A DNA stretch of 64,000 nucleotides from Brucella tritici (GTDB lineage Bacteria > Pseudomonadota > Alphaproteobacteria > Rhizobiales > Rhizobiaceae). Below are positions 43,721 to 52,502 of the stretch, one piece after another; position 1 is the first letter of the stretch, and each line of letters starts with the position of its first letter. The notes below the pieces were generated by a model. The model did not search any database, was not told the DNA's origin, and saw only the letters and a list, made by a program, of their open reading frames with translations. The position numbers and the translations under genes were made by a program. The DNA lies in the NCBI RefSeq assembly GCF_008932295.1, contig NZ_WBWA01000013.1, positions 62,001 through 126,000 of the forward strand. The letters are read 5' to 3'.

Positions 43721-45244
43721 TTATGCGGCATTTTCGGCTTCAACGCCGGTTGCAAGCACGACGATGTCATGTTCCGTCATACGGTCGCCTGTCACCTCAC
43801 CGGCAACCCGCCCTTCCCGCATCACGACGATGCGGTCGCAGATACCGATCAGTTCCGGCATTTCCGACGAAACGACGATGATCGATTTTCCTTCATCCGC
43901 CAGATTGGCAATGAACTGGTAGATTTGCTCCTTTGTGCCAACGTCGATACCGCGTGTCGGTTCATCAATGATGACGATGGACGGATCGAGCATCATCATC
44001 TTGGCAAGCAAAAGCTTCTGCTGGTTCCCGCCCGAAAGCTGACCTGCCAGAATGTCCTTGCGGCCTGTGCGAATATCGAACTCGCGGATCGCATCATCGA
44101 GTGCAGTGCGTTCCCTGTTGCGGTCGATCTGCAAACCGCTCACGAATTTCGTCAGCGAGGCGAGTGTCAGATTTACACCCAGGTCCTTGGACAGAAGCAG
44201 CCCTTTGCCCTTCCGGTCCTCGCTGAGATAAACGATCCCAGCCTTCTGGCTTTCATGCGCGTTGCGGAAATGGACCGGCTTGCCATTGTGACGCGCATCC
44301 CCCTTGCCGGGGCGCAGTCCGACAATACCTTCCATCAGTTCCGTGCGTCCCGCGCCGACCAGACCGGCAAAGCCAAGTATCTCGCCCCGGTTCAGATGAA
44401 AGCTCGCATTCTGCACATAGCCCGGCACGCTGAAGTTCTGGACTTCAAGAATGGCAGCGTTGTCATGCTGGCTTGCGCGGTCAGGATAAAGCTTTGAAAC
44501 GTCACGACCGACCATTAGCCGAGCCATGTCCGATGGCTGCAATTCCGAAGACAAATGCGCTGAAACAAGCTTGCCATCGCGAAGCACAGTCACGCGATCG
44601 GATATTTCCTTCACTTCCGGCAGACGATGCGAGATGTAGAGGACCGCGACACCCTTCGCACGAATATCCCGGATCACTTTCAGCAGCGCCTCCGTCTCGA
44701 ACGGCGTCAGCGAGGCGGTCGGTTCGTCGAAAATCACCACACGATGCGGCACCAGCAACACGCGCGCAATCTGCACGAGCTGGCGCTGTGCGATCGACAG
44801 GGAGCCGACAACTGCATCCGGATCGATATCGGCACCAAGATCACGGATGGCCTTGCGCGCACCTTCGCGCATCGACTTGTCATCGACGACCAGCCCACGG
44901 TTAAGCTCGCGACCAAGATAGATATTCTGCGCGACGGTCAGATCGGGTGCGAGGAGAATTTCCTGATGCACCAGCACAATGCCCTGCGCTTCGGCTTCCA
45001 CCGGCCCCGAGAAAGCAACAGGCTTGCCGTCAATGCGGATTTCCCCGCTCGTCGGGCGTTCGTTGCCCGCGAGCAGCTTCATCAGCGTCGATTTTCCGGC
45101 GCCGTTCTCGCCGATAATCGCATGAACTTCGCCACCGAAGATGCGCAGATCGATATTCTTCAGAACCTGGACAGGACCGAATGATTTGGAAAGCGACACA
45201 GCCTCCAGCAGTGCAGGCCTGCCATTTTTTTCCTGCGCACTCAT
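43721..45244 (-). CDS. Sugar ABC transporter ATP-binding protein (double domain)
   Basis: A 507-residue protein with two ATPase domains. First: Walker A GENGAGKS and FDEPTASLTPFE; second: [28 protein letters not shown] and IIDEPTRGIDVGTKEQI. It is the first structural gene of the second sugar operon. ATG 45244 has no good ribosome site, but a 25-codon frame with a strong site ends in the overlapping ATGA, so translation is probably coupled. Confidence 0.92.
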   Translation of the reverse strand: MSAQEKNGRPALLEAVSLSKSFGPVQVLKNIDLRIFGGEVHAIIGENGAGKSTLMKLLAGNERPTSGEIRIDGKPVAFSGPVEAEAQGIVLVHQEILLAPDLTVAQNIYLGRELNRGLVVDDKSMREGARKAIRDLGADIDPDAVVGSLSIAQRQLVQIARVLLVPHRVVIFDEPTASLTPFETEALLKVIRDIRAKGVAVLYISHRLPEVKEISDRVTVLRDGKLVSAHLSSELQPSDMARLMVGRDVSKLYPDRASQHDNAAILEVQNFSVPGYVQNASFHLNRGEILGFAGLVGAGRTELMEGIVGLRPGKGDARHNGKPVHFRNAHESQKAGIVYLSEDRKGKGLLLSKDLGVNLTLASLTKFVSGLQIDRNRERTALDDAIREFDIRTGRKDILAGQLSGGNQQKLLLAKMMMLDPSIVIIDEPTRGIDVGTKEQIYQFIANLADEGKSIIVVSSEMPELIGICDRIVVMREGRVAGEVTGDRMTEHDIVVLATGVEAENAA

Positions 45245-45318
45245 AGGCAACCGCCCATGGCGGGCTGCCGCATTTGGTGCGTCTTTAATATGCTCTTTGC
45301 CGATAGTTCTGGCTGCAC
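45241..45318 (-). CDS. Putative 25-residue leader peptide coupled to the ATPase gene
   Basis: A short frame starts with GTG at 45318, 5 bases after GGGAGGAG, the best ribosome site in the area, and ends at a TGA that overlaps the ATPase ATG (ATGA). The peptide begins MQPELSAKSILK if GTG is read as methionine and ends GGCL. No run of a single amino acid suggests classical attenuation. Its likely role is to load ribosomes for the coupled start; it could also sense starvation. Expression is unproven. Confidence 0.5.
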   Translation of the reverse strand: MQPELSAKSILKTHQMRQPAMGGCL

Positions 45319-45493
45319 GTGAACTCCTCCCAAAGCGCCACGATAAAAAGCTTAGCTTTCGTTTTGAGGTACGTAAAGCAAAATATGCATTCTATCCCAT
45401 CATCAAACCGGAGAAGCCCTGTTCATGCAAGGCTCTTGCATATGAGCTCGCAGGCTCCGCTGTGAGGACACAAAGGATATTCCGGGATCGTCC
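45319..45493. promoter_or_regulatory. Promoter region of the second sugar operon
   Basis: No gene apart from the leader frame. It contains the operator-like element at 45365-45377 and a separate palindrome ATGCAAG/CTTGCAT (45425-45441). Confidence 0.5.
45365..45377. promoter_or_regulatory. LacI-type operator candidate, copy 2
   Basis: TGAGGTACGTAAA is the exact inverse complement of 35190-35202. The flanks extend the symmetry (TTTTGAGGTAC and GTAAAGCAAAA). It sits 47 bases upstream of the leader frame and 121 upstream of the ATPase gene, a good operator position. Confidence 0.6.
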
Positions 45494-46375
45494 TTACTGA
45501 TCCGGCAACAGGCTTATCAGATTATCGATAAGCGGCGACCGGTTGTTCTTCATCGAAACCAGCCCCAATCGCGCCAGAAGGGGCTCGCCTTCGATTGGAC
45601 GATAAGTCACCCCGGCCAGCTTGATCTGCGCAATGGCGGCTGGAACAATCGAGACGCCCAGATCGGCTGCGACCAGATTGACCACGGACGGCATCTGCGG
45701 CGCTTCCTGCGCGACGATCATTTCAAAGCCCGCATTCCGGCAAGCCTCAACCACATCGTCGTAAAGGCTAAGCCCCACAATGCGCGGGAAAAGCACGAAT
45801 GCCTCATTTGCCAGAGCTGAAATCGGCAGCTTGGGATGAACGGCAAGCGGATGATGGCTCGGCAGGGCGATCAGCATCGGCTCATCAGCCAGCCGCTTCA
45901 TGCGTACGTCCTTGGGATTTTCCAATCCGGGCCGGATGAAGGCAGCGTCCACTTCTCCCCTGACCAGTTGTTCCATCAGCAAATGACTGTTCATCTCCGT
46001 CAGGGTCAGCCGGACATCGGGCCATCTGGCCCGAAACTTGCGGATCGTACCGCTGACGGTCGGGTTGAACGCGGACGATGCAGTGAAACCCAGCGCGAGC
46101 CTGCCGGTTTCTCCACGCGCCGCGCCCTGCGCTGCAAGCTTCGCTTTCTCGGCGGCGGCAAGGGAGGCCTTCGCTTCACCAAGAAAAGCCGTGCCGGCTG
46201 CCGTTAGTTCGGCTCCATGGGGCACGCGATGAAACAGCGCCACCCCGATCTCGTTCTCGAGGTCGCGTATCTGCTGGCTGAGCGGCGGCTGGCCGATACC
46301 GAGTTTCGCAGCCGCGCGGGTAAAATTGCCCTCTTCGGCCACGGCCAGAAAATAACGCAGATGACGTAGTTCCAT
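45494..46375 (-). CDS. LysR-family transcriptional regulator (BenM/CatR-like)
   Basis: A 293-residue regulator with the N-terminal helix-turn-helix MELRHLRYFLAVAEEGNFTRAAAKLGIGQPPLSQQIRDLE, the wording typical of the CbnR/BenM/CatM branch, then an effector domain. ATG 46375 is chosen over TTG 46387. It is divergent from an MFS transporter with 101 bases between. In that spacer TTTGA/TCAAA arms (46434-46448) could be part of its binding site. The effector is likely a small acid or the substrate of the transporter. Confidence 0.88.
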   Translation of the reverse strand: MELRHLRYFLAVAEEGNFTRAAAKLGIGQPPLSQQIRDLENEIGVALFHRVPHGAELTAAGTAFLGEAKASLAAAEKAKLAAQGAARGETGRLALGFTASSAFNPTVSGTIRKFRARWPDVRLTLTEMNSHLLMEQLVRGEVDAAFIRPGLENPKDVRMKRLADEPMLIALPSHHPLAVHPKLPISALANEAFVLFPRIVGLSLYDDVVEACRNAGFEMIVAQEAPQMPSVVNLVAADLGVSIVPAAIAQIKLAGVTYRPIEGEPLLARLGLVSMKNNRSPLIDNLISLLPDQ

Positions 46376-46476
46376 CGCTATATCCAAAAGCTATTGCAAT
46401 CGTCACTTCCATATATTGGACAAATGAAGGGCATTTGACTAGATCAAAAAGCGGGAGGATTTGAAAAGGCAAAGTC

Positions 46477-47757
46477 ATGTCACGCCTCGCAGAACGCAGC
46501 CTCGACAGCGTAAGAACACCGGAAAGCCAGCTCAAGCTCGTTTCAGCTCCCACGGCAACCGAACAAAAGCAGTATCTCGTCAAGGGCACGCCGGCATTTC
46601 GCAATGCGAGCATTGCACTGTTCCTCTCCGGCTTCGCAACCTTCTCCCTGCTTTACTGTGTCCAGCCGCTGATGCCGCTTTTCGCGCATGATTTTAACAT
46701 CACGCCTGCGGCCAGTTCCTTATCGCTTTCCGTTTCGACAGGCTTTCTCGCCTTTGCAATTTTCGGTGCCGCCGCCGTATCTGAACGCTTCGGACGCAGG
46801 ACACTGATGTTCGTCTCGCTCCTCGGCTCAGCACTTTGCACGATAGCCAGTGCTTTGGTGCCGGACTGGCATATGCTGCTCGTCATCCGCGCCCTGCAGG
46901 GCCTGTTGCTGGGCGGGGTTCCGGCAGTCGCCATGACCTATCTGGCGGAAGAAATCGACCCGCGCGGCCTTGGCGCTTCAATGGGGCTTTATATTGCTGG
47001 CAATGCATTCGGCGGCATGGCGGGCCGTGTCATTGCCGGAACGCTCGCAGAGTATTTCTCCTGGCGCGTCGGTCTGGCAGGCATGGGACTGCTTGGACTT
47101 TCCGCATCCATTGGCTTCCTCTTTCTGCTGCCCGCCTCGCAGAACTTCGTCCCGCGTCCAGGCTTCAATGCACGGTTTCACCTCGGCGCATGGATCGGCC
47201 ACATCCGCAACCCGGCCCTGCCGCTGCTCTTTGCCATTGGCTTTCTCGTGATGGGTTCCTTCGTCACCATCTACAACTATATCGGTTTCCGTCTTGTCGC
47301 AGCGCCTTACAGCCTCAGCCAGACAGCGCTCGGCGCCATTTTCACGGTCTATCTGTTCGGCATTGCCGCTTCATGGCTTGCTGGCAGGATGGGCGACAGG
47401 CTCGGCTATTTCACCGTTCTTCCCATCGGCCTTGCGATACAGGCGGCGGGCTGCCTTCTGACCCTGTTTGCGCCGCTGCCAGTCATCATCGCAGGCATCA
47501 TCCTCGTGACTGTCGGCTTCTTCGTCAGCCATTCGGTCGCCAGCGCTCTGGTCGGACGACTGGCACTCCACACAAAGGGACATGCATCATCACTCTATCT
47601 GCTCGCCTATTATCTCGGCTCCAGTGTCGCCGGTGCAGCAGGTGGCTATTTCTGGGTTGCGGATGGATGGTCTGCGGTTGCCGAATTCACCTTTGTCATG
47701 CTTGCCATTGCGTTCGCGGCGGCATTGGGTGCAGCCCGCCTGTCAAACCGGGACTGA
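46477..47757 (+). CDS. MFS transporter (YnfM-like)
   Basis: A 426-residue major facilitator with 12 helices. An N-terminal cytoplasmic tail of about 45 residues precedes helix 1 (ASIALFLSGFATFSLLYCVQPLMPLFAHDF). The loop 2-3 motif is ERFGRRTLMFVS, helix 4-5 contains LQGLLLGGVPAVAMTYLAEEI, and GRMGDRLGY marks the second half. The wording matches the YnfM/YdhC-like group of putative efflux pumps. It is divergent from the LysR regulator, which probably controls it. The substrate is unknown. Confidence 0.88.
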   Translation: MSRLAERSLDSVRTPESQLKLVSAPTATEQKQYLVKGTPAFRNASIALFLSGFATFSLLYCVQPLMPLFAHDFNITPAASSLSLSVSTGFLAFAIFGAAAVSERFGRRTLMFVSLLGSALCTIASALVPDWHMLLVIRALQGLLLGGVPAVAMTYLAEEIDPRGLGASMGLYIAGNAFGGMAGRVIAGTLAEYFSWRVGLAGMGLLGLSASIGFLFLLPASQNFVPRPGFNARFHLGAWIGHIRNPALPLLFAIGFLVMGSFVTIYNYIGFRLVAAPYSLSQTALGAIFTVYLFGIAASWLAGRMGDRLGYFTVLPIGLAIQAAGCLLTLFAPLPVIIAGIILVTVGFFVSHSVASALVGRLALHTKGHASSLYLLAYYLGSSVAGAAGGYFWVADGWSAVAEFTFVMLAIAFAAALGAARLSNRD

Positions 47758-47834
47758 CATTGGAAAAAAGATAAAATTTTATGGAACCATATCCATTCCA
47801 GCACGTTCATGCGGCTCGGAAGGAGAATGATTGC

Positions 47835-48077
47835 ATGCAAGTTGTCGATGCTCTGGTCAAAAGATGCGACAAGGAAAATTCCTATCTGGTAGAATTCATC
47901 GGTGAAGATGGCGAAACTGTTTGCGTATCCTTCCGCCACAATTCAGAGGAAGAACTGAGCCACCATGACGCCATTGCGAGCGCGCTTGCCAAGATGGCGC
48001 CGCTCACGGCTTATGGTGCAGCGTTCATCAGCATCCTGTCGGCCAACAAGTTGAATACGTCCGCCACGGCGGCCTGA
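47835..48077 (+). CDS. Small conserved protein of unknown function
   Basis: An 80-residue acidic protein beginning MQVVDALVKRCDKENSYL. AGGAG lies 9 bases before ATG 47835; the frame is open further upstream but without a better site. It has no signal peptide or membrane helix. Residues 22-45 (EFIGEDGETVCVSFRHNSEEEL) look like a beta hairpin plus helix. A strong terminator follows at once. I do not recognise the family. Confidence 0.65.
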   Translation: MQVVDALVKRCDKENSYLVEFIGEDGETVCVSFRHNSEEELSHHDAIASALAKMAPLTAYGAAFISILSANKLNTSATAA

Positions 48078-48091
48078 TAATTGCCATTCGG

Positions 48092-48127
48092 AAAGCCCTG
48101 CACTCCGGTTAGAGCGCAGGGCTTTTT
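48092..48127 (+). terminator. Rho-independent terminator
   Basis: AAAGCCCTGC (48092-48101) pairs with GCAGGGCTTT (48116-48125) and the downstream arm runs into TTTTT. It ends the small gene at 47835-48077. Confidence 0.85.
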
Positions 48128-48229
48128 GTATCTGTTGGTCGAACCTTTTTGAACCGCTTTGGGATTGATATCCTTCCGAAAATTGCCTAGCTGCTTGACA
48201 GGAGCGAGGCAATTGACTGAGGTTCGGAC

Positions 48230-48937
48230 ATGAGCGAATTGGCCGACTGGCTATCGGACACCCATCCGATCACACGAAAGAATGCGGCAGAAGTTGTGTT
48301 CGACGATATTCGCTCGGCCATCACGTCCGGTCGCCTTGCAGTTGGAACCCGCCTGCCCTCAGAAGCCCAGCTTGCTGGTCGGTTCGGCGTCAGCCGCCCA
48401 ATCGTGCGCGAGGCGCTGCGGTCGCTACAGACGCTAGGGCTAACCCAGACCCGGACAGGTAGTGGCACTTATGTCCTGAATACTTCCCCCGTGAGCGAAC
48501 TGAGTTATGGCGGCTATTCGGCGCGTGATCTGATCGAGGCGCGCCCGTTCATCGAAGTACCGGCGGCGGGCTGGGCAGCACTGCGCCGCAGCGCCGGGCA
48601 ACTCGCCCACCTGCTTGAGCTTTGCGACAAGATGGACCGCCAGACGGACCCACAGAAATGGGAATTGCTCGATTCCGAATTTCATTGCGCTATTGCTGAG
48701 GCTTCCGGAAACACAGTCTTCTCCAAGATCGTCGCCGATGCCCGCGAAGCACTGATCCAGCAATCCGAACTCGTCAATCTGATGTCTGGTCGCCGTGAAG
48801 CGTCAAATGTCGAGCATCGCCGTATTGTCGAGGCCATTGAGGCTGGATCGGAAGCCGAAGCCCGTGCCGCGATGGAAGCCCATCTGAGCAAGGTCAAGAC
48901 AGCCGTGACGACGATCATCGGCAAGGATGAAGTCTGA
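48230..48937 (+). CDS. FadR/GntR-family transcriptional regulator
   Basis: A 235-residue regulator. Residues 10-85 are the GntR winged helix (KNAAEVVFDDIRSAITSGRLAVGTRLPSEAQLAGRFGVSRPIVREALRSLQTLGL), and residues 100-230 are a helical FCD effector domain with the metal-binding pattern of D/H residues (ARPFIEVPAAGWAAL, DSEFHCAIAEASGN, EHRRIVEAIEAGSEAEARAAMEAHL). It stands upstream of asparagine permease and asparaginase on the same strand and may control them. The ligand is probably an organic acid or amino acid. Confidence 0.9.
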   Translation: MSELADWLSDTHPITRKNAAEVVFDDIRSAITSGRLAVGTRLPSEAQLAGRFGVSRPIVREALRSLQTLGLTQTRTGSGTYVLNTSPVSELSYGGYSARDLIEARPFIEVPAAGWAALRRSAGQLAHLLELCDKMDRQTDPQKWELLDSEFHCAIAEASGNTVFSKIVADAREALIQQSELVNLMSGRREASNVEHRRIVEAIEAGSEAEARAAMEAHLSKVKTAVTTIIGKDEV

Positions 48938-49291
48938 CGCCACAAGGCGGTGGCTTTGCACAGGATTCGCGCAGATTATTCGTGCCAATCCGCCTTGGCG
49001 CAGCATTTTCCTGCCGAATAAGCACAAGCCCGTAACACTTTCTTCCTGCTGATTTTTTCCCTACCAGCCTTTTCTGAAATTGGGTGTCGAGCTTCTCATT
49101 TGAAGCCGAATACTTGACGTGCGTTCTGCGATATGCGTTAAAACCGCCTCTAAAATCTGTCATGCAGCTTTACAGAATACCCATCAAATAGGGATGAATT
49201 CCATACCCTCATTGAATGACCGGCGGTGCGCCCTAATTGGCCTTTCACGCCGAACGGTCGCCTGTAGAAACCGCGCTCTCAGGGAGGAGCA
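48938..49291. other. 354-base intergenic region upstream of the asparagine permease
   Basis: No gene, hairpin or repeat stands out. It must hold the promoter for the permease-asparaginase operon; TTGACG at 49114 is a possible -35 element but no convincing -10 follows at the right distance. The final bases give the ribosome site GGGAGGAG. Confidence 0.4.
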
Positions 49292-50761
49292 ATGCCGATC
49301 AAAACCATGAAAGCCACCCCGGCCGAACGCGAAGTGTTCATTGAAGAGGACCGCGGTTATCACAAAGCCCTGAAACCGCGCCAGATTCAGATGATCGCGA
49401 TTGGCGGCGCAATCGGAACCGGGCTCTTTCTCGGCGCAGGCGGACGTCTGGCACTGGCAGGTCCGGCTCTGGTCTTCGTCTATGCCTTGTGCGGCTTCTT
49501 TGCGTTTCTGGTACTGCGTGCACTGGGCGAACTCATCATGCATCGTCCCAGCTCCGGTTCCTTCGTCTCCTATGCCCGCGAGTTCTACGGCGAAAAGCTG
49601 GCTTTCGTGGCAGGCTGGATGTACTGGCTCAACTGGGCGATGACATCGGTGGCAGACGTAACGGCTGTTGCGCTCTACATGAATTTCTTCAAGCATTATG
49701 TGCCCTGGCTGCAAGGTATCGACCAATGGGTATTCGCCCTGACGGCGCTTGTTATCGTGCTGGCGATGAACCTCATGTCGGTGAAAGTTTTCGGCGAGCT
49801 GGAATTCTGGTTCAGCCTCGTCAAGGTGATCGCGCTCGTGACCTTTCTGGTGGTCGGCATTTACTTTGTCGTCTCCGGCACGCCTATTGACGGTCATCCT
49901 GCTGGCTTCAGCATCATCACGGATAGCGGAGGTCTGTTCCCGAACGGTATATTGCCGGCCTTCATCATCATACAGGGCGTGGTTTTCGCCTATGCATCCA
50001 TCGAATTGCTGGGCACCACAGCGGGAGAAACCGAAGACCCGCGCAAGGTCATGCCCCGTGCAATCCGCACCGTGGTCTTCCGCCTGCTCGTCTTTTATGT
50101 GGGTTCGGTTCTGCTGCTCTCGCTGCTTCTCCCCTACACCGCCTATTCGGCTGGCGAGAGCCCGTTTGTGACCTTCTTCGGCAAGATCGGCGTCGAGGGC
50201 GCGGATGTCATCATGAACCTCGTCGTCCTGACGGCAGTTCTGTCGTCATTGAATGCCGGGCTTTATTCCACCGGACGCATCCTGCATTCCATGGCTGTAT
50301 CCGGTTCTGCACCTGCTTCGCTGGCCAAGATGAACAAGAACGGCGTTCCTTATATGGGTATTGCAGTTACCGCCGTGGTCACTGTCATCGGTGTCGTTCT
50401 CAATGCGGTCGTGCCTGCGGCAGCCTTTGAAATCGCGCTCAATCTCTCCGCGCTTGGCATCATCACGGCTTGGGGCGTCATTGTCCTCTGCCAGTTGAAA
50501 CTGTGGCATCTCGCACGTCGCGGCGAAATCGTGCGTCCGGATTTCCGCATGTTCGGTGCGCCTTACACCGGCATCCTCACACTCGCATTCCTGCTCGGCG
50601 TACTTGTCCTGATGGCGCTCGACTATCCAGTCGGCACCTGGACGATTGCTTCGCTGGCGATCATCGGCCCTGCCCTCATCCTTGGCTGGTATATGATGCG
50701 TGAACGCATCCATCGACTTGCTGCCGAACGTGCTGTAGACGCCAGCATTCCCGGTAAGTGA
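49292..50761 (+). CDS. ansP: L-asparagine permease
   Basis: A 489-residue amino-acid permease of the APC family with 12 helices. It has the family start [21 protein letters not shown] and the helix 3 region [40 protein letters not shown]. These are shared by AnsP, CycA and GabP; the asparagine assignment rests on the coupled asparaginase gene (ATG 15 bases after the stop). It imports L-asparagine with protons. It could be a broader permease. Confidence 0.82.
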   Translation: MPIKTMKATPAEREVFIEEDRGYHKALKPRQIQMIAIGGAIGTGLFLGAGGRLALAGPALVFVYALCGFFAFLVLRALGELIMHRPSSGSFVSYAREFYGEKLAFVAGWMYWLNWAMTSVADVTAVALYMNFFKHYVPWLQGIDQWVFALTALVIVLAMNLMSVKVFGELEFWFSLVKVIALVTFLVVGIYFVVSGTPIDGHPAGFSIITDSGGLFPNGILPAFIIIQGVVFAYASIELLGTTAGETEDPRKVMPRAIRTVVFRLLVFYVGSVLLLSLLLPYTAYSAGESPFVTFFGKIGVEGADVIMNLVVLTAVLSSLNAGLYSTGRILHSMAVSGSAPASLAKMNKNGVPYMGIAVTAVVTVIGVVLNAVVPAAAFEIALNLSALGIITAWGVIVLCQLKLWHLARRGEIVRPDFRMFGAPYTGILTLAFLLGVLVLMALDYPVGTWTIASLAIIGPALILGWYMMRERIHRLAAERAVDASIPGK

Positions 50762-50775
50762 GAGGATTCGGAAAT

Positions 50776-51714
50776 ATGACGCTTGCAAAGCCTTCCATAG
50801 CGGTGATCGCCACTGGCGGCACCATCGCCAGCAAGCGCGGGGAAGACGGAGCAAGCACACCGGTCCTGTCCGGTGAGGATTTGCTCGGCTTCGTGCCGGG
50901 CCTTGAAGCGGAGCTTCGCCCGGTCGACCTGATGGCGAAGGATTCCGCAAGCCTCACCCTTTCCGACATGCAACGCATCAGCGATGCCGTCGCCTCCGGT
51001 CTCAAGGATAGCGAAGTCGATGGCATCGTCGTCCTGCACGGCACGGATGCCATGGAAGAAACGGCGCTGCTGGTGCATCTGCAGCGCCACATCGGCAAGC
51101 CGGTGATCTTCACCGGCGCGCAGTTTACCGCCGATCATCCGCAGGCCGATGGGCCGGAAAATCTAGCTACCGCCATTCGTCTTGCCTGCGATCCGGCCAA
51201 TGCCGACAAAGGTGTCCTTATTGTCTTCGGCGGGCGGATCGTTCCGGCCTGGGGTGCATACAAGTTCAGCAGCGACAGTGCCGACGCCTTCCGCTCTGCC
51301 CGTATGATCCACAGCCAGAGCCCGGTGCTTCCAGCGCCCGTCGGTGACCGCCGGATCGACACGATTGCCATTTATCCGGGCTGCGACGCCCTCCACATCG
51401 AAGCGAGCATTGCAGCCGGTGCCAGCGGCATCGTTCTTGCTGCACTGGGTTCCGGCAACACTACGCCCTGCGTTGTCGAAGCTGTCCGCGAATGCTCGCG
51501 CCGCAATATTCCCGTTGCAGTTTCAAGCCGCGTGCCGGAAGGCCTGTTGGCACCCGGCTATGGCGGAGGCGGCGGCGGATATGATCTTGGCGAAGCCGGA
51601 GCCATTCACGCACATACGCTTCGCCCTGGTCAGGCCCGCATCCTGCTTGCTGCATTGATCGCCAGCGGTAGTTCCAAGGATGCGATGATCCACGCTTTCA
51701 GCGACGACCGATAA
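50776..51714 (+). CDS. ansA: L-asparaginase (type I/II family), cytoplasmic
   Basis: A 312-residue amidohydrolase converting asparagine to aspartate and ammonia. The two active-site motifs are present: IAVIATGGTIASK (first catalytic threonine) near residue 10 and GIVVLHGTDAMEETA (second threonine, with the aspartate) near residue 80. There is no signal peptide, so it acts in the cytoplasm on imported asparagine. ATG 50776 is chosen; a GTG at 50758 overlaps the permease stop and would add six residues. The length is slightly below the E. coli enzymes. Confidence 0.9.
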   Translation: MTLAKPSIAVIATGGTIASKRGEDGASTPVLSGEDLLGFVPGLEAELRPVDLMAKDSASLTLSDMQRISDAVASGLKDSEVDGIVVLHGTDAMEETALLVHLQRHIGKPVIFTGAQFTADHPQADGPENLATAIRLACDPANADKGVLIVFGGRIVPAWGAYKFSSDSADAFRSARMIHSQSPVLPAPVGDRRIDTIAIYPGCDALHIEASIAAGASGIVLAALGSGNTTPCVVEAVRECSRRNIPVAVSSRVPEGLLAPGYGGGGGGYDLGEAGAIHAHTLRPGQARILLAALIASGSSKDAMIHAFSDDR

Positions 51715-51719
51715 GCGGG

Positions 51720-52502
51720 TCAACCCGGAAACTGGTGGTAGCATTCTTCCGCCACCTGCCGCAGCCGCTCGCGCGAGATCTCTCCGCTCACCGCATAACC
51801 AAGATCGTTGTCGATCCAGTAGAAGGTTTCGACACCGTCGCTTGAGGCGAACCGGAAGCTCGTGTCGCGGTTATCCGGATTGCGGCCGACGATCACCGAA
51901 AGCCGTTTTCCAGCCTCGTCCTCATACATGAAAAAGGCGCCCGCCTTGCCGTCAACCGGCAACAGACGCCCACCGACAAGCTGGAAACCGAGCGAACGGA
52001 GATCGGGAACGCGGAGATCGGGTATATCAAGCCGTTTGCCGAGCCATGTCGCCAGATGCGCCTCTTCATTGGAAAACACCTCGACCGGATGCCGCACTTC
52101 GCTGGCATAGATGAGATAAGCCGCCTGGGATTGCTGCGGCAGGGTTTGCGCACTCGCTATTTGCGGCTCGGCTTCCGCAAGCAGGCGCGAACCTGCAAAG
52201 CCGCCTGCGCCACCGATCAATAACGCTGCCAGAACCGCTGCTGCAACGGCCCCGCGATAGGTTCGCGACTGGCGTATCCCCGCTGAGCGGATCAATGCGG
52301 GATCGTCATTCTTCGCCTTGGCATAACCGGAAAAGAGTTGCCTGATACCGTCGTTCTGACTGCGCCACTCGGCAGCCAGCGCCGCCTGCTCGGGGTTGTT
52401 CTCAAGAAGCCCGGCAATACGCGCATGTTCCGCATCGGACAATTGCCCATCGACAAAGCCAAGCAGTTCCGCTTCGGTTATGGGAGAATTGCGTTCTGTC
52501 AT
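51720..52502 (-). CDS. Anti-sigma factor, transmembrane
   Basis: A 260-residue protein. The N-terminal 45 residues (ITEAELLGFVDGQLSDAEHARIAGLL) are the anti-sigma helical domain; no H-x3-C-x2-C zinc motif is present. A membrane helix follows near residues 83-105 (AVAAAVLAALLIGGAGGFAGS), then a periplasmic domain of about 150 residues. Its start overlaps the sigma factor gene by ATGA, so they are co-made. It should hold the sigma factor at the membrane until a periplasmic signal is sensed. Confidence 0.88.
   Translation of the reverse strand: MTERNSPITEAELLGFVDGQLSDAEHARIAGLLENNPEQAALAAEWRSQNDGIRQLFSGYAKAKNDDPALIRSAGIRQSRTYRGAVAAAVLAALLIGGAGGFAGSRLLAEAEPQIASAQTLPQQSQAAYLIYASEVRHPVEVFSNEEAHLATWLGKRLDIPDLRVPDLRSLGFQLVGGRLLPVDGKAGAFFMYEDEAGKRLSVIVGRNPDNRDTSFRFASSDGVETFYWIDNDLGYAVSGEISRERLRQVAEECYHQFPG

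Noticed and set aside
46836-47774. 312-codon plus-strand frame, Arg/His/Cys-rich
   Set aside because: Offset frame inside the MFS transporter gene.
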